Shown one piece after another: positions 17,581 to 24,193 of a stretch of DNA of 25,393 nt; position 1 is the first letter of the stretch, and each line of letters begins with the position of its first letter. A program made the translations under genes and the position numbers. This DNA is from Lachnospiraceae bacterium (GTDB lineage Bacteria > Bacillota_A > Clostridia > Lachnospirales > Lachnospiraceae). The notes under the pieces were generated by a model. It saw only the letters and a program-made list of their open reading frames with translations, was not told where the DNA came from and did no database searches. The DNA is taken from the NCBI GenBank assembly GCA_021770615.1, contig JAETQR010000046.1, positions 1 through 25,393 of the forward strand. Direction: 5' to 3'.

Positions 17581-17629
17581 GTCATTAATCGAAAGATTCT
17601 CACTGGAGGCCGAAAGGAGAATAAGGGGA

Positions 17630-17869
17630 TTGCAAATTAAGTATGAAAAGGATGCTGCTAAGCATATTAGCAAGATGGACAAGCCTACGAAGAGGAGATT
17701 GAAAAACGCTATTGAAAAATTACCTTCCGGAGATGTTGTGAAACTCCAAGGATATATAGAAGATTATCGTCTAAGGGTTGGAGATTTGAGGGTATTATTT
17801 TCCATAGAAGATGATACAATAGTCGTGAAGGATGTACTTCCAAGAGGCCAGGCATATAAAAGATTATAG
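17630..17869 (+). CDS. RelE/ParE-superfamily toxin
   Basis: 79 residues from a TTG start (AAAGGAG about ten bases upstream). The fold signature is complete: IKYEKDAAKHISKMDKPTKRRLKNAIEKLP, then KLQGYIEDYRLRVGDLRVLFSI, then IVVKDVLPRGQAYKRL. In RelE-type toxins the basic residues of the RxGDxRVLF block and the C-terminal Arg/Tyr contact ribosome-bound mRNA, so an mRNA-cleaving, growth-arresting role is likely; a ParE-type gyrase action cannot be excluded. The toxin gene comes first, with the putative antitoxin eleven bases downstream; the reversed order is known in some type II systems. The TTG start may keep toxin output low. Confidence 0.88.
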   Translation: MQIKYEKDAAKHISKMDKPTKRRLKNAIEKLPSGDVVKLQGYIEDYRLRVGDLRVLFSIEDDTIVVKDVLPRGQAYKRL

Positions 17870-17880
17870 GAGGTGTGTGT

Positions 17881-18072
17881 ATGAGTAAGGATATGTTGAA
17901 AAATTTGATTGAATTAGTTCCGGACGAAGACGTAGAGATATTACACAAGGTTATCATAAAATTTATACCAGAAGGCAAACCGCTCCCTGACGAAGCACAG
18001 GCAATCGAAAGAGCAAATGAAAGTATCAGGCAAAATGGAACTATTTCACATGATGCAATAGATTGGGATTAA
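17881..18072 (+). CDS. Putative antitoxin partner of the RelE-type toxin
   Basis: 63 residues from the ATG at 17881, chosen because AGGAGGTG (17868-17875) overlaps the toxin stop and ends five bases upstream; the open frame could start six bases earlier at a GTG. The protein is acidic and helical: MSKDMLKNLIELVPDEDVEIL, then IIKFIPEGKPLPDEAQAIER, with a charged tail ending AIDWD. I see no ribbon-helix-helix or AbrB motif. The strong ribosome site compared with the toxin's TTG start fits antitoxin excess. The assignment rests on position next to a clear RelE-family gene, on size and on charge. Confidence 0.8.
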   Translation: MSKDMLKNLIELVPDEDVEILHKVIIKFIPEGKPLPDEAQAIERANESIRQNGTISHDAIDWD

Positions 18073-18100
18073 AAAAGAACCGCCGGAAGGCGGTCTTTTT
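18071..18100. terminator. Bidirectional terminator between antitoxin and recombinase
   Basis: ACCGCC (18079-18084), GGAA tetraloop, GGCGGT (18089-18094), flanked by an A run on the left and a T run on the right. It therefore works for the rightward toxin-antitoxin operon and for the leftward recombinase gene. Confidence 0.85.
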
Positions 18101-18116
18101 AATTTCATAGCGTTTA

Positions 18117-19604
18117 TCAAGTATAAAGATAATAGAACCGGAAAGTGTCGGTATCTCTCCGGTATTCTATTTTTTCCAGAATAGTCTCTACAGCCTGATG
18201 TTTCTTCAATGTATCAGCTTCCGGATCATTGATCAGATCAAGGACGTTTTGGATATGGAGCACAAGTTCTTTCGAACTATGGATGATACTGTCATTGGCG
18301 GTGTTCTTCTGTTCATTTGCAATCAAGCGCTCCAGTTTTTTTCGCTCTTCAGAGATGAGGAGCTTGTTTTCCCTATACTCTTCTTTTGTGTCGATTCCGT
18401 CTATGTACGCCTCCCGGATGCGGCGTTCCTTTTGTTCCAGTTTTGTCATGGCTGCTTTGTACTTTCCAAAAAGAGGAGAAGGCTCAACCTTTTTAAGGTT
18501 GGGATGGAAGTCGATGGATTCTGCTCCGATATCAATGATAGATTGCAAAGATTCTTTCAAGGCTTCTTCGCAGCGTCTGGCAGAAATGTTTCCGCCTGTT
18601 TTATGGACGCCCTTGGAATACTGCCAACACACAAAGTAGGGATATGTTTTAGTGCGATTCTTTTTTTCTTTTACGCAGTGGTATGCTAAGTTCTTTCCAC
18701 AGACCGGACATTTTATGATCCCACATAGATAGTGCTTGTATAAGGTATCTGATTTACGTCGTTGTATTCCTGTGTGTCCCGGGGTGTAAGGTGATACCAG
18801 CTCTTGGATATCGTCAAAATAATCCTTTGTAAATAAAGGTTCATGAACACCTTCTACAACAATGATATCCTCTTCATTGTTTAAATGATAACTGCTGTGT
18901 TTTGCACGGTTCCAACGCACCATGCCGACGTAAAAAGGATTTTGCAGTATATAAAGGACAGTTCGTCTTTCAAAGCGGTTGCCGCGTCGCGTCCGGTATC
19001 CGGCATCATTTAGCATCCTGGCTATCGTGGTAAGAGTGTATCCTTCCTTACACAACCGAAATATTTCCCTTACTATGACAGCCTCGGCCTCGCAGATTTC
19101 AGGGATATGTTCGGCGTTCATACGATATCCGAGCGGTGGAACAGATTGGTATCCGCCACGTAGTGCTTTTTCGGTCATTCCCCTTTTTACATCTCCGGAG
19201 AGGCGGATTGAGTAATATTCATCCATCCATTCGATGATGCGTTCAATGAGTGAGGCAAAGGGGCCGTCAATGAGAGGCTCTGTGATACTTACAACTTCTA
19301 CATTGTTTTTCTGGAGAAGCGATTTGTAAACAATGCTTTCCTCCTGGTTTCTGGCAAACCGACTGTATTTCCAAACCAGTATCATATCGTAAGGATGATC
19401 GCATGACTTGGCAAGGGAAATCATTTTTTGAAATTCCGGACGTTTTTCGGCATTTCGGCCGCTGATACCGTTGTCCTGAAAAAAATCCGTGATCAGGATA
19501 CCGTTCTTTTTTGCATAGTTTTTGAGCTCGCGCTTTTGCGCATCGGGAGAAAGCTCCTCCTGACGATCCGTACTGACACGGATATAGGCGGCGGCATTTT
19601 TCAC
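18117..19604 (-). CDS. Large serine recombinase
   Basis: 495 residues from a GTG at 19604 with AAGGGGGG just upstream. An N-terminal resolvase domain carries catalytic Ser11 in AAAYIRVSTDRQ and the YSRFARN motif (80-86). The recombinase domain covers about 155-255 (PPLGYRMN, GYTLTTIARMLNDAGYRTRRGN, ILQNPFYVGMVRW). A zinc ribbon uses CPVCGK (Cys299, Cys302) with Cys310/Cys326, and a coiled-coil region follows from about 380 to 435. This is the layout of site-specific integrases and transposon recombinases of Gram-positive mobile elements. It cuts and rejoins DNA at att sites through a phosphoserine link. No other transposition gene is adjacent, so it may mark an integrated element or its remnant. 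Confidence 0.95.
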   Translation of the reverse strand: MKNAAAYIRVSTDRQEELSPDAQKRELKNYAKKNGILITDFFQDNGISGRNAEKRPEFQKMISLAKSCDHPYDMILVWKYSRFARNQEESIVYKSLLQKNNVEVVSITEPLIDGPFASLIERIIEWMDEYYSIRLSGDVKRGMTEKALRGGYQSVPPLGYRMNAEHIPEICEAEAVIVREIFRLCKEGYTLTTIARMLNDAGYRTRRGNRFERRTVLYILQNPFYVGMVRWNRAKHSSYHLNNEEDIIVVEGVHEPLFTKDYFDDIQELVSPYTPGHTGIQRRKSDTLYKHYLCGIIKCPVCGKNLAYHCVKEKKNRTKTYPYFVCWQYSKGVHKTGGNISARRCEEALKESLQSIIDIGAESIDFHPNLKKVEPSPLFGKYKAAMTKLEQKERRIREAYIDGIDTKEEYRENKLLISEERKKLERLIANEQKNTANDSIIHSSKELVLHIQNVLDLINDPEADTLKKHQAVETILEKIEYRRDTDTFRFYYLYT

Positions 19605-19637
19605 ATGAATCCCCCCTTTTCTAACAAAGTGATGTTG

Positions 19638-19673
19638 AAAGAGAGCCCTGAAATAAAATCAAAGGCTCTCTTT
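19638..19673 (-). promoter_or_regulatory. Hairpin in the recombinase mRNA leader
   Basis: AAAGAGAGCC (19638-19647) pairs perfectly with GGCTCTCTTT (19664-19673) around a 16-base loop. It lies between the recombinase promoter and its ribosome site, in a leader of about 100 bases, and could reduce expression by partial termination or mRNA folding. Confidence 0.5.
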
Positions 19674-19704
19674 ATGATTTTGGATACCGACTATTCACTA
19701 GTCA

Positions 19705-19737
19705 ATGATATTATATCATGGCCTTAGTTTTTGTCAA
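19705..19737 (-). promoter_or_regulatory. Recombinase promoter with an overlapping palindrome
   Basis: On the minus strand TTGACA (complement of 19732-19737), 16-base spacer, extended -10 TGATATAAT (TATAAT is the complement of 19710-19715). The 15-base palindrome ATGATATTATATCAT (19705-19719) covers the -10 and is a possible repressor site. Confidence 0.7.
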
Positions 19738-19740
19738 GAA

Positions 19741-19815
19741 AAAAGGGCCAGCTAAGAGAAACTGGCCATAAAATACGACACGCAGAAATCTGCGTGCGAA
19801 CTAGTAATAATGCTC
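19741..19815 (-). ncRNA. Candidate small RNA, about 75 nt, two hairpins
   Basis: On the minus strand TTGCCT (complement of 19843-19848), 17-base spacer, TATTCT (complement of 19820-19825) would start a transcript near 19813. It contains a perfect hairpin CACGCAG-ATTT-CTGCGTG (19779-19796) and ends in GGCCAG/CTGGCC (19746-19767) followed by CTTTTTT, a textbook terminator. No convincing protein is encoded: the overlapping 74-codon frame runs through both hairpins. The unit lies immediately upstream of the recombinase promoter. Its target is unknown. Confidence 0.5.
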
Positions 19816-20006
19816 TTTAAGAATAACATATTTTGGAAGAGAAGGCAAGTAAAACATGCTATTTTGTTGTAATATGGAGAAAAATGTGATAAGATATAAA
19901 TGTTACCGCTTATTCTTAGGACTTCAATTTCGAATAGTGGGGTGGGAATGGGAACTTTTTCTCCATCGTCTTTCAAAGCTGGAGATACTGATAATCAAAC
20001 CAGAAT

Positions 20007-20044
20007 TTGTAAACAATAATATTGTATGATATAATTGTTTACAA
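20007..20044. promoter_or_regulatory. Symmetric operator/promoter block upstream of the beta-family gene
   Basis: A perfect 11-base inverted repeat, TTGTAAACAAT (20007-20017) and ATTGTTTACAA (20034-20044), flanks 16 bases. Rightward promoter: TTGTAA at 20007-20012, 17-base spacer, extended -10 TGATATAAT ending at 20035. The mirror-image leftward promoter is TTGTAA (complement of 20039-20044), 17-base spacer, TATTAT (complement of 20016-20021). Each arm is itself near-palindromic (TTGT-AA-ACAA). A dimeric repressor on both arms would cover the -35 and start regions of both promoters. Confidence 0.75.
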
Positions 20045-20084
20045 TTTAGATTTTAAAATTTATACATACAGAAGGAGTATTGCT

Positions 20085-21089
20085 ATGAGCATAAAATATT
20101 ACCCAATTTTGAAATGGAAAAAGGGAGAACAAGAGGCACTAAAAAAATTGCAAGATTACCAACATGATTTTTATCCCATTATTGAAATTGTTGAACAGTG
20201 TTTGCCAAGTTCCTTTTTTTCCGTTTTAGCGAATTGTTATAATGCGCCAATTTATTTTGATGTTAGCAGATTTGGCAAGGAATATCTTGAAGAATATATC
20301 AGATATATTAATTTAAACAAACCTAAAGCATATCCTTTATTATATATAGACGATCTTGATCTTCTGGATAATACTGAATATGTACTTGATAAATTTTCTA
20401 TAAAGATACCTATTCCAGTAGATTTTGAAGGATTGTCATTTAAAGAAATATTAAATGTATTGTCTCCTTATCAAAACAAAAATATAAATTTAGTTTTGGA
20501 TGCAGGGGAAGTTATTGATCAGAGAAGTGCCAATATCATATCTGATTTATATGATAGATATATATCTGATAATATAGATGATTTATATGCATTTGAAAAT
20601 GTAACAATTTGTCTTACATCTTTTCCTGAACAGATTGATATTGGTGCAGGTGAGGATAAATCTTTCAAAAGGTATGATATTTTAATTTATAAAAAATTAG
20701 TAGAGAAATTTATGGGTTCCAAGATAAATGGAAAAATTCAATATTCAGATTATGGAGTAACTAAATTTACAGAAACAGAATTAGACTTTTCCAAAATGCG
20801 ATATGGTCCTTTGCCAAAAGTAAAATATACAACAGATACACACTATCTTGTAAAAAAAGGTGAAAAAGATAGAAGAAATAACGTTTTTACTAGATCTTAT
20901 ATTGATATTTCTAAAGAAATAGTAAATAGCTCATATTATTATGGAGAACATTTCAGTTATGGAGATAAATGTATATATGAAAAAGCTAATGCGTCAGATT
21001 CAAAGCCAGGTAATTCGGCACAATGGGTAACATATTGTGCTAATCATCATCTTACTGTTTTAATGGAACAGCTTTCCAATTTGTCCTAG
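20085..21089 (+). CDS. Beta-family (T4 beta / sce7725-like) protein
   Basis: 334 residues from the ATG at 20085, with AAGGAG seven bases upstream (the frame is open further but without a site). The opening YYPILKWKKGEQEALKKL, followed by FYPIIEIVE and a later NINLVLDAGEVID strand, matches what I know of the 'beta protein' family (Pfam T4 beta) and NCBI sce7725-like proteins. They occur in phages and accessory islands and have no established biochemistry. The C-terminal part (MRYGPLPKVKYTTDTHYLV, then QWVTYCANHHLTVLMEQL) is typical of full-length members. No signal peptide or membrane segment. The 3' end overlaps the convergent sce7726-like nuclease gene by 38 bases; members of the two families are often neighbours, so they probably form one system. 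Low GC compared with the chromosome to the left indicates transfer. Confidence 0.8.
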   Translation: MSIKYYPILKWKKGEQEALKKLQDYQHDFYPIIEIVEQCLPSSFFSVLANCYNAPIYFDVSRFGKEYLEEYIRYINLNKPKAYPLLYIDDLDLLDNTEYVLDKFSIKIPIPVDFEGLSFKEILNVLSPYQNKNINLVLDAGEVIDQRSANIISDLYDRYISDNIDDLYAFENVTICLTSFPEQIDIGAGEDKSFKRYDILIYKKLVEKFMGSKINGKIQYSDYGVTKFTETELDFSKMRYGPLPKVKYTTDTHYLVKKGEKDRRNNVFTRSYIDISKEIVNSSYYYGEHFSYGDKCIYEKANASDSKPGNSAQWVTYCANHHLTVLMEQLSNLS

Positions 21090-21645
21090 TTTTAAGCATG
21101 TTTCGCACATATTCTTGGACAGTATTGCTATCGATATTTTGCTTAATTAGTTGACTAAGATCGTAGCGTGTTTTGCTTTTATATCCCCTAGTTATTTTAC
21201 TGTGATTTAATATCAAATCAATCATTTCATCTTTCCAAAGGAGCATAGCAACATTTTGTATATTGATATTACTATTCTCCTTTGGTTTCCTTATGTTTTT
21301 TATCATAATTTCGCCATTTTTCTCATAAACACATTTAATTCCCCACCATTTTGGAACGATTTCTTTGACTTTTTTTAAATGACTCTCATATGTTACGATC
21401 GTCATAGTATTAAAAATAAGATTGTAACTTTCGATTTGACTCGGTAATCGTTCAAGATTATCTTGTTTGCTCTTAATCTCATATCCATGAATTTTACCAT
21501 TGACTACAGCTATATCTGCACGAGATACCCCGGCACACACATCCAATTCGTTTATTATAACAGTATCCGATTCTTTTATATAATCTGGCTCCTTTAAAAA
21601 ACTATTAAATAAAAGCTTTCTTATATCTGCATCGTAAATCTTCAT
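21052..21645 (-). CDS. sce7726-like protein, predicted PD-(D/E)XK nuclease
   Basis: 197 residues; AAGGTGA lies five bases before the ATG at 21645. The N-terminal half has a RecB-like nuclease pattern: Glu33 in INELDVC, Asp44 in SRADIAVVNG, the E-x-K motif Glu56/Lys58 in HGYEIKSKQDN, and Gln70-x-x-x-Tyr74 in LPSQIESYN. It continues with the sce7726-type block MTIVTYESHLKKVKEIVPKWWGI. The C-terminal 80 residues are basic and helical. DNA or RNA cleavage is predicted from motifs only. It is convergent with, and overlaps by 38 bases, the beta-family gene, so full-length transcripts of the two would be antisense to each other at their 3' ends. A role in defence against phage or plasmids is inferred. 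Confidence 0.82.
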   Translation of the reverse strand: MKIYDADIRKLLFNSFLKEPDYIKESDTVIINELDVCAGVSRADIAVVNGKIHGYEIKSKQDNLERLPSQIESYNLIFNTMTIVTYESHLKKVKEIVPKWWGIKCVYEKNGEIMIKNIRKPKENSNINIQNVAMLLWKDEMIDLILNHSKITRGYKSKTRYDLSQLIKQNIDSNTVQEYVRNMLKTRTNWKAVPLKQ

Positions 21646-21688
21646 TTTTAATCACCTTGCATAATTTTCTGTTATATTTTACTATAAT

Positions 21689-21716
21689 ATTATACTACAT
21701 TACATTATTTTGTAAA
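21689..21716 (-). promoter_or_regulatory. Promoter of the sce7726-like gene
   Basis: On the minus strand TTTACA (complement of 21711-21716), 16-base spacer, TATAAT (complement of 21689-21694), about 40 bases from the start codon. Confidence 0.55.
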
Positions 21717-21775
21717 ACATTTTTATTGAAATTTGTAGATAAAAATGTTCCAACTCATTCCAAAATAGGGAATAG

Positions 21776-21847
21776 AAAAGCCCCAGTGTTCGAGTACCGG
21801 GGCTTTTTGTTAGTCGTCCTGCATGGACTATTTGCTACGTTTTGCCT
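21776..21847 (-). ncRNA. Orphan antitoxin-like small RNA, unit R1
   Basis: The predicted RNA starts near 21847, begins GCCAGTAGGCA, carries a small hairpin GTCC-ATGCA-GGAC, and ends in a terminator in which AAAAGCCCC (21776-21784) pairs with GGGGCTTTT (21799-21807). Promoter, length, inner hairpin and CCCCGG-type terminator match the RNA convergent with the type I toxin at 24194. No toxin frame lies on the opposite strand here, so it is an orphan copy. A trans target elsewhere is possible. Confidence 0.6.
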
Positions 21848-21853
21848 ACTGGC

Positions 21854-21882
21854 ATTATAGCATATGCAGTTTTAAATTGCAA
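21854..21882 (-). promoter_or_regulatory. Promoter of small RNA R1
   Basis: On the minus strand TTGCAA (21877-21882), 17-base spacer, extended -10 TGCTATAAT (TATAAT is the complement of 21854-21859). Confidence 0.7.
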
Positions 21883-21926
21883 TATTCAGCTGAAAAAGAT
21901 TTTATGTGCGATTATACAGGCGATTC

Positions 21927-22100
21927 CTAGGGAAGATCAGTGCCAGAGCCATGCCGGTTAGCAGTTAAATTATCTGCACTCTTCCGATATGCCATAAGTC
22001 TTTTCTTCCAAGAAGCGTTTGTTTGGATATTGGTTTCTATCTGATCCGGGGAGAGCGCAGCGTCTTTTTCTGCTTCTATGTTATCTTTAGTGTTTTTCAT
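21927..22100 (-). CDS. Small hypothetical protein, 57 residues
   Basis: The ATG at 22100 has AGGAGG six bases upstream; the frame is open further upstream but that part contains the promoter. The product is hydrophilic: an acidic N-terminal half (NTKDNIEAEKDAALSPDQIE), then a basic/aromatic stretch (ASWKKRLMAYRKSADN) and a polar tail ending GSGTDLP. No membrane segment, no motif I recognise. It lies between orphan RNA R1 and the DUF4041/GIY-YIG gene, on the same strand as both. Similar small, lineage-restricted genes are common in mobile elements of this group. Confidence 0.65.
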   Translation of the reverse strand: MKNTKDNIEAEKDAALSPDQIETNIQTNASWKKRLMAYRKSADNLTANRHGSGTDLP

Positions 22101-22128
22101 CGAAATCCTCCTAGCATCTAGTATCATT

Positions 22129-22157
22129 ATAATAACACATATGAAAATATTTACCAA
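22129..22157 (-). promoter_or_regulatory. Promoter of the 57-residue gene
   Basis: On the minus strand TTGGTA (complement of 22152-22157), 17-base spacer, extended -10 TGTTATTAT (TATTAT is the complement of 22129-22134). Confidence 0.55.
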
Positions 22158-22186
22158 CAGGAATTTGGTCAGGGTAGAATAGTAGT

Positions 22187-22219
22187 ATAAAACCCCGGAA
22201 GACACAACCGGGGTTTTAT
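22187..22219. terminator. Perfect hairpin terminator, probably for the DUF4041 gene
   Basis: ATAAAACCCCGG (22187-22198) pairs without mismatch over twelve bases with CCGGGGTTTTAT (22208-22219); loop AAGACACAA. It lies about 95 bases past the leftward DUF4041 stop and just upstream of the next leftward promoter. Its CCCCGG core is like those ending the small RNA units, though I find no RNA promoter attached. Confidence 0.75.
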
Positions 22220-22312
22220 GGGAGAAATACTAATATAATAAATAGGGTGGCAAGCATCTTTGGAAAACATTAATACTGTCACAGATCAGCGTTTGGTTTT
22301 TATGTAGTATTT

Positions 22313-23668
22313 TCATGCAGGTTCTGCTTCGAGTATATTTAATGTTTGTCTGTATTCAGAAGCAACAGGAATTTTTGTAAATTCGACTGTCTTGTCATAA
22401 TTTTCAGTTACAACTTTTTCAATTTCCTCTAGGCTAACTTTAAAAAACTCCTTGCGAAGATTTACCCGGTTGACACTTTTTGATTCGAAATGCTTATGCA
22501 AGGTGTTTTCTAATTCAGGAGCATTTTCTGAAAAAATCATGGCGTGTACATCAAATTCAAATGGAACGGATGCGCTACTGAGTTCCTTGATACGATCCAT
22601 AGGTTCCAGTCTTCTGGTCATACCAATTTTATATATATCATTCCCAAAAGAACCAATGTTTGAAATGACATATACAAATCCGGCTTTTGCGTTTGCTTCT
22701 CGTTCTAACACGTTTTCTTTTTCAGCTTCGAGCTCTTTGAGTTTTTGTTCAAGTTCCTGGATTTTTTCTAAATAAAGACTCTTTTCTGCGTCATTTTCGG
22801 TTTTCTGCAGATATTTCATCATACGGTTAATCTCACCAGAAAATTGTTTTTCGTCTTTTGCGATTTTATTTTTTTGTCGTTCTATTTCTTTGCGCACTTT
22901 TTCCTCTTCCAACATCTGAGCTTTAATTTCTTTTTGAATTTCAAGTTCTTGAGCACGTTTCAATTCGTATGTGTAAACAAGGTTTAGTTCTTCAAGTTTG
23001 ATTTCTAAAGCTTGTTGAGAGAGTTGCATTCCATCTACAGAAAAAATTCTATTTAAGGTTTCATAACTTTTGGATATCTTATTTCTGGCAGTGTCGATAT
23101 TTTTATGGGACAATCCAAGAAGTATATTATCACACTCTGCATTGAAACAACGCAGTAATTGTTTTTTGTTATCATTATTTGCTTTAGTTGTTCTGGATGA
23201 AGTAACTATAATAAAGTCGTTATTTTTAACAGTCTCCTGTTCCTTAAGTTTTAGCATAGAAAGCTTATTTTTACATTCTTCAGACGTGAGACCGGAGTAA
23301 TCCGAAAAGTTATAATGTTCGCAAATGGACTCATTCGCCAATGCACTGATTTCATTTTGAAGTGCCTGTTTTTCAATCATGAGGCTATTCAAATCTTCCT
23401 GTAGAGATTTTTTACTGGTTTGAAGTTTGTCCTTGTCGGATTCAAATACATGTGATAGATGATCCTTTTGCTTCTGATATGATGTTTCCAATTCCGAAAT
23501 TTTATCATTGATGCTTTCGACATCTCCATATTTTTCCATAAGCTTTTTGTTTTCTATGATCTGCATAACAAGAAAAATCAGTCCAAGTATGCCTGGGATT
23601 ATAAAAAACCAAAAAGCAAAGAGTAAGCAAATGACCCAAGTATCGAGATATTGTTTATTTTTGTACAT
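22313..23668 (-). CDS. DUF4041 / GIY-YIG (T5orf172-type) protein with membrane anchor
   Basis: 451 residues; AGGAGG lies ten bases before the ATG. Residues about 11-36 form one or two membrane segments (WVICLLFAFWFFIIPGILGL). Long coiled coils follow at about 40-112 and 220-328, around a DUF4041-type region (for example FNAECDNILLGLSHKN, then ISKSYETLNRIFSVDGMQLS). The C-terminus (about 330-425) is a T5orf172/MUG113 nuclease-like module of the GIY-YIG superfamily: GFVYVISNIGSFGNDIYKIGM with the VYV...YKIG pair, then MTRRLEPMDRIKEL, Glu387 in ELENTLHKHFES and a closing RKEFFKV. Proteins with this layout occur in phages and accessory islands; nuclease activity and defence function are inferred. 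The membrane anchor suggests action near the envelope, for example on entering DNA. Confidence 0.88.
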   Translation of the reverse strand: MYKNKQYLDTWVICLLFAFWFFIIPGILGLIFLVMQIIENKKLMEKYGDVESINDKISELETSYQKQKDHLSHVFESDKDKLQTSKKSLQEDLNSLMIEKQALQNEISALANESICEHYNFSDYSGLTSEECKNKLSMLKLKEQETVKNNDFIIVTSSRTTKANNDNKKQLLRCFNAECDNILLGLSHKNIDTARNKISKSYETLNRIFSVDGMQLSQQALEIKLEELNLVYTYELKRAQELEIQKEIKAQMLEEEKVRKEIERQKNKIAKDEKQFSGEINRMMKYLQKTENDAEKSLYLEKIQELEQKLKELEAEKENVLEREANAKAGFVYVISNIGSFGNDIYKIGMTRRLEPMDRIKELSSASVPFEFDVHAMIFSENAPELENTLHKHFESKSVNRVNLRKEFFKVSLEEIEKVVTENYDKTVEFTKIPVASEYRQTLNILEAEPA

Positions 23669-23896
23669 CCTGATAAGTCCTCCTGTTTGTCGATTAGTGC
23701 TTAATATTTTTACTCATGTTTATAGTACAGTACATAATTTACAAGTAAAGTATATCAAAATGAAACAAAGGTGTCAAATATGCTTATTCCATAATTTACC
23801 GTGAGTGAAAACATATGGCAGAAGGCATGTAAAAAGTTACAATAAACGTGTCAATTAGGGAAATCCAAACATTTGTCCCTCCCTTTTTGCCAATGA

Positions 23897-23905
23897 TGAT
23901 ATAAA
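23897..23905 (+). promoter_or_regulatory. Possible extended -10 upstream of the SOS box
   Basis: TGATATAAA at 23897-23905 fits an extended -10, but no -35 stands at the right distance. Transcription would start near 23912, with the LexA box about 33 bases downstream as a roadblock. TTGATA at 23936-23941 is an alternative -35 without a clear -10. Confidence 0.35.
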
Positions 23906-23944
23906 ATACGACTACCAGCTGGAAACAAAATCTACTTGATAAAA

Positions 23945-23960
23945 CGGAACATATGTTCCG
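23945..23960. promoter_or_regulatory. LexA operator (SOS box)
   Basis: A perfect 16-base palindrome, CGGAACATATGTTCCG. Its core GAACATATGTTC fits the Gram-positive LexA pattern GAAC-N4-GTTC, including the purine/pyrimidine preferences of the four central bases. It lies 50 bases before the start of the 39-codon gene and upstream of the type I toxin, so both may be induced by DNA damage. Confidence 0.8.
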
Positions 23961-24010
23961 CGATGGGATCTAAGGACGTGCGTTTGCGAGTGAGATAGGA
24001 GGAATTACAG

Positions 24011-24130
24011 ATGAAAGACATTGAAGAAATAAAAGAGAAGATCATTGAATTGCTTGGACAGCTGGGTGAAAAAGATAGAAAATTTTTAAGCCGTTTATAT
24101 ATGATAATCAGTAATTATTTGAAAAGATAG
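24011..24130 (+). CDS. Small helical protein, 39 residues, behind the SOS box
   Basis: The ATG has AGGAGG (23997-24002) eight bases upstream. The product is highly charged and helical: DIEEIKEKIIELLGQLGEKD, then FLSRLYMIISNYLKR. The spacing of Leu/Ile fits an amphipathic helix rather than a membrane segment. I do not recognise a named family; similar tiny proteins occur in Clostridia. The -35 of the type I toxin promoter overlaps its last codons, so the gene and the toxin form one unit, and read-through from the SOS-controlled region could also produce toxin mRNA. Confidence 0.7.
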   Translation: MKDIEEIKEKIIELLGQLGEKDRKFLSRLYMIISNYLKR

Positions 24131-24147
24131 AATGAAGATGTTATAAT
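24119..24147 (+). promoter_or_regulatory. Promoter of the type I toxin mRNA
   Basis: TTGAAA at 24119-24124, 17-base spacer, extended -10 TGTTATAAT (TATAAT at 24142-24147). The start is near 24154, so the leader begins with a hairpin GTTGTC (24154-24159) / GACAAC (24171-24176) just before the ribosome site. Confidence 0.75.
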
Positions 24148-24193
24148 GACCATGTTGTCACGCCCAATCCGACAACGGAAAGGGGGTGTTCAC

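Noticed and set aside
17481..17603. N-terminal extension of the cotJC-like frame up to a GTG
   Set aside because: Contains promoters on both strands, no ribosome site, and no similarity to CotJC N-termini.
19752..19976. 74-codon minus-strand frame near the recombinase
   Set aside because: It runs through two perfect hairpins and a terminator and has no ribosome site; a small RNA explains the region better.
21657..21860. 67-codon plus-strand hydrophobic frame
   Set aside because: Starts inside the sce7726 ribosome site, crosses a terminator and has no ribosome site of its own.
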